Positions 37,527 to 38,587 of a stretch of DNA of 38,587 nucleotides are shown in pieces. How positions within the stretch are numbered: position 1 is the stretch's first letter; each line of letters starts with the position of its first letter. Under the pieces are notes generated by a model. The model had not been told where the DNA came from and ran no database searches. It worked only from the letters and a program-made list of their open reading frames with translations. The position numbers were made by a program, and so were the translations under genes. The stretch comes from Frankia sp. RB7 (lineage in GTDB: Bacteria > Pseudomonadota > Alphaproteobacteria > Rhizobiales > Xanthobacteraceae), in NCBI GenBank assembly GCA_030403585.1, contig JAUEPE010000063.1, forward strand, positions 1 through 38,587, written 5' to 3'.

Positions 37527-38587
37527 TCAGACATGCTCAAAAACCGTTCGCCCACCAACGATGGTCCGCACCACCCGACCTGTAAAGCGGGCTTCGTCGA
37601 ATGGGGTGTTCTTGCAGGGCGATTTGAGGTCGGCGGGATCGACCACCCAGGGCACATCGGGATCGATCACGATGACGTCGGCCGGGCTGCCTGCGCGCAG
37701 GGTTCCGCCGGGCAGGCCCAGAATCTCCGCTGGCCGGGTCGACATCGCCCGGATCAGCGTCTTGAGGTCGAGCTCGTCATTGTGAACCAGCCGCAGGCCC
37801 GCGGGCAGCATGGTCTCGAGACCGATGGCGCCGGGAGCCGCTTCCGCGAACGGCAGGCGTTTCATCTCGACGTCGTGCGGAGTGTGGTCGGACATGACGA
37901 CGTCGACGAGGCCGGAGGCCACCGCCTCCACCAGCGCGCGGCGATCATTCTCGGTGCGCAACGGTGGCGACAGCTTCAGGAAAGAACGGTAGGGCCCGAT
38001 GTCGTTCTCGTTCAGCGCAAGATGGTTGATCGAGACCGAGGCGCTGACGGCAAGGCCTGCATCGCGGGCGCGCTTCAGGATATCGAGCGACTCGATGCAG
38101 GACAGCGACGCCGCGTGATAGCGGCCGCCGGTGAGCGCGACCAGGCGCATGTCGCGCTCCAGCATCACGGCCTCGGCGGCCTTCGGGATGCCCATCAGGC
38201 CGAGGCGGCTCGCGAACTCGCCCTCGTTCATCACGCCTTCGCCGACGAGATCGGGGTCCTCGGTGTGATGCACGATCAGCGCGTCGAAATCGCGCGCGTA
38301 GGTCAGCGCGCGGCGCATCACCTGCGCATTGGTCACGCTGCGGTCGCCGTCGCTGAAGGCGAGGGCGCCGGCGGCCTTGAGCAGGCCGAACTCGGTCATC
38401 TCCTCGCCGCGCATGCCCTTGGTGAGCGCCGCCATCGGCTGGATGTTGACGATCGCGGTGTCGCGCGCGCGCCGCATCACGAAATCGACGGTCGCCGAAT
38501 TGTCGATCACCGGCGAGGTATCGGGCTGGCAGATGATGGTGGTGATGCCGCCGGTCGCGGCCGCCTGGCTCGCGGAGGCAAAGGTCT
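37527..38587 (-). CDS. pyrC: Dihydroorotase (5' end outside the window)
   Basis: The frame remains open to the window edge and covers at least 353 residues of a class I dihydroorotase-type amidohydrolase, which acts in pyrimidine synthesis. Visible are TFASASQAAATGGITTIICQ, then QPDTSPVIDN, VNIQPMAALTKGMRGEEMTE, IVHHTEDPDL, and the SDHTPHD metal-site motif, then RAGSPADVIVIDPD. The 5' end with the HxH motif lies beyond 38587. The first ATG-like codon inside the window (38510) is internal, because family sequence continues upstream. It precedes plsY in the usual order; pyrB is normally upstream and would lie outside the window. Some such genes encode pseudo-dihydroorotases, but the DHTPH motif here favours an active form. 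Confidence 0.9.
   Translation of the reverse strand, partial: TFASASQAAATGGITTIICQPDTSPVIDNSATVDFVMRRARDTAIVNIQPMAALTKGMRGEEMTEFGLLKAAGALAFSDGDRSVTNAQVMRRALTYARDFDALIVHHTEDPDLVGEGVMNEGEFASRLGLMGIPKAAEAVMLERDMRLVALTGGRYHAASLSCIESLDILKRARDAGLAVSASVSINHLALNENDIGPYRSFLKLSPPLRTENDRRALVEAVASGLVDVVMSDHTPHDVEMKRLPFAEAAPGAIGLETMLPAGLRLVHNDELDLKTLIRAMSTRPAEILGLPGGTLRAGSPADVIVIDPDVPWVVDPADLKSPCKNTPFDEARFTGRVVRTIVGGRTVFEHV

Noticed and set aside
1..38587. CRISPR arrays, tRNA and rRNA genes, phage genes
   Set aside because: I looked for regularly spaced repeats, cloverleaf-like segments, rRNA landmarks and phage structural motifs and saw none; the repeated palindromes are unevenly placed and lack spacers.

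Overview
The window is a high-GC alphaproteobacterial chromosome segment, most likely Bradyrhizobium or a close relative in Nitrobacteraceae. The basis is the run pyrC, plsY, dprA, topA, rnr, DUF983, NUDIX, rpmG (an order I recall from Rhizobiales), a 414-residue protein matching what I remember of Bradyrhizobium japonicum malonamidase E2 (length and catalytic residue numbers), and short palindromic repeats of a type scattered through these genomes. No database search was possible; all names rest on motifs and recall.

Layout. 1-1400: the N-terminal end of an IS4-type transposase cut by the window edge, a small membrane protein and a possible 29-residue membrane peptide. 1485-11045 (all minus strand): a tightly packed amide/peptide operon. 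A XRE-cupin regulator lies upstream, followed by two Dpp/Opp-type permeases, two ATPases, an amidase, a periplasmic binding protein, a second amidase resembling plant AMI1 (indole-3-acetamide hydrolase) and a GlcG/HbpS-like protein. A 19-bp perfect palindrome lies in the gap between regulator and operon. 11505-15964: a transglutaminase-like protein, several small conserved-hypothetical genes (some under 60 codons) and a TPR-glycosyltransferase-like protein whose 3' end overlaps a small convergent gene.

16078-19027: a GIY-YIG nuclease gene bracketed by two inverted copies of a structured repeat and split by a complete IS21-family element (istA, istB, terminal repeats, 8-bp target duplication AGCCAGTT). 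19179-29333: rpmG with a clear terminator, an LLM flavin monooxygenase, two plus-strand genes (membrane protein, atypical metallophosphatase), then the NUDIX/DUF983/rnr/topA run on the minus strand.

29560-32987: an accessory block with two separate HxlR-regulator/oxidoreductase pairs (HxlR with an SDR, HxlR with an AzoR-like reductase), each divergent, plus two more repeat copies and a 60-residue membrane protein. 33021-38587: dprA, the malonamidase E2-like gene, a patatin-like phospholipase, plsY and the 3' part of a dihydroorotase gene running off the window.

The best candidates for something little described are the amide operon with its two different amidases and candidate operators, and the GIY-YIG gene framed by inverted hairpin repeats whose stems change sequence but keep pairing.
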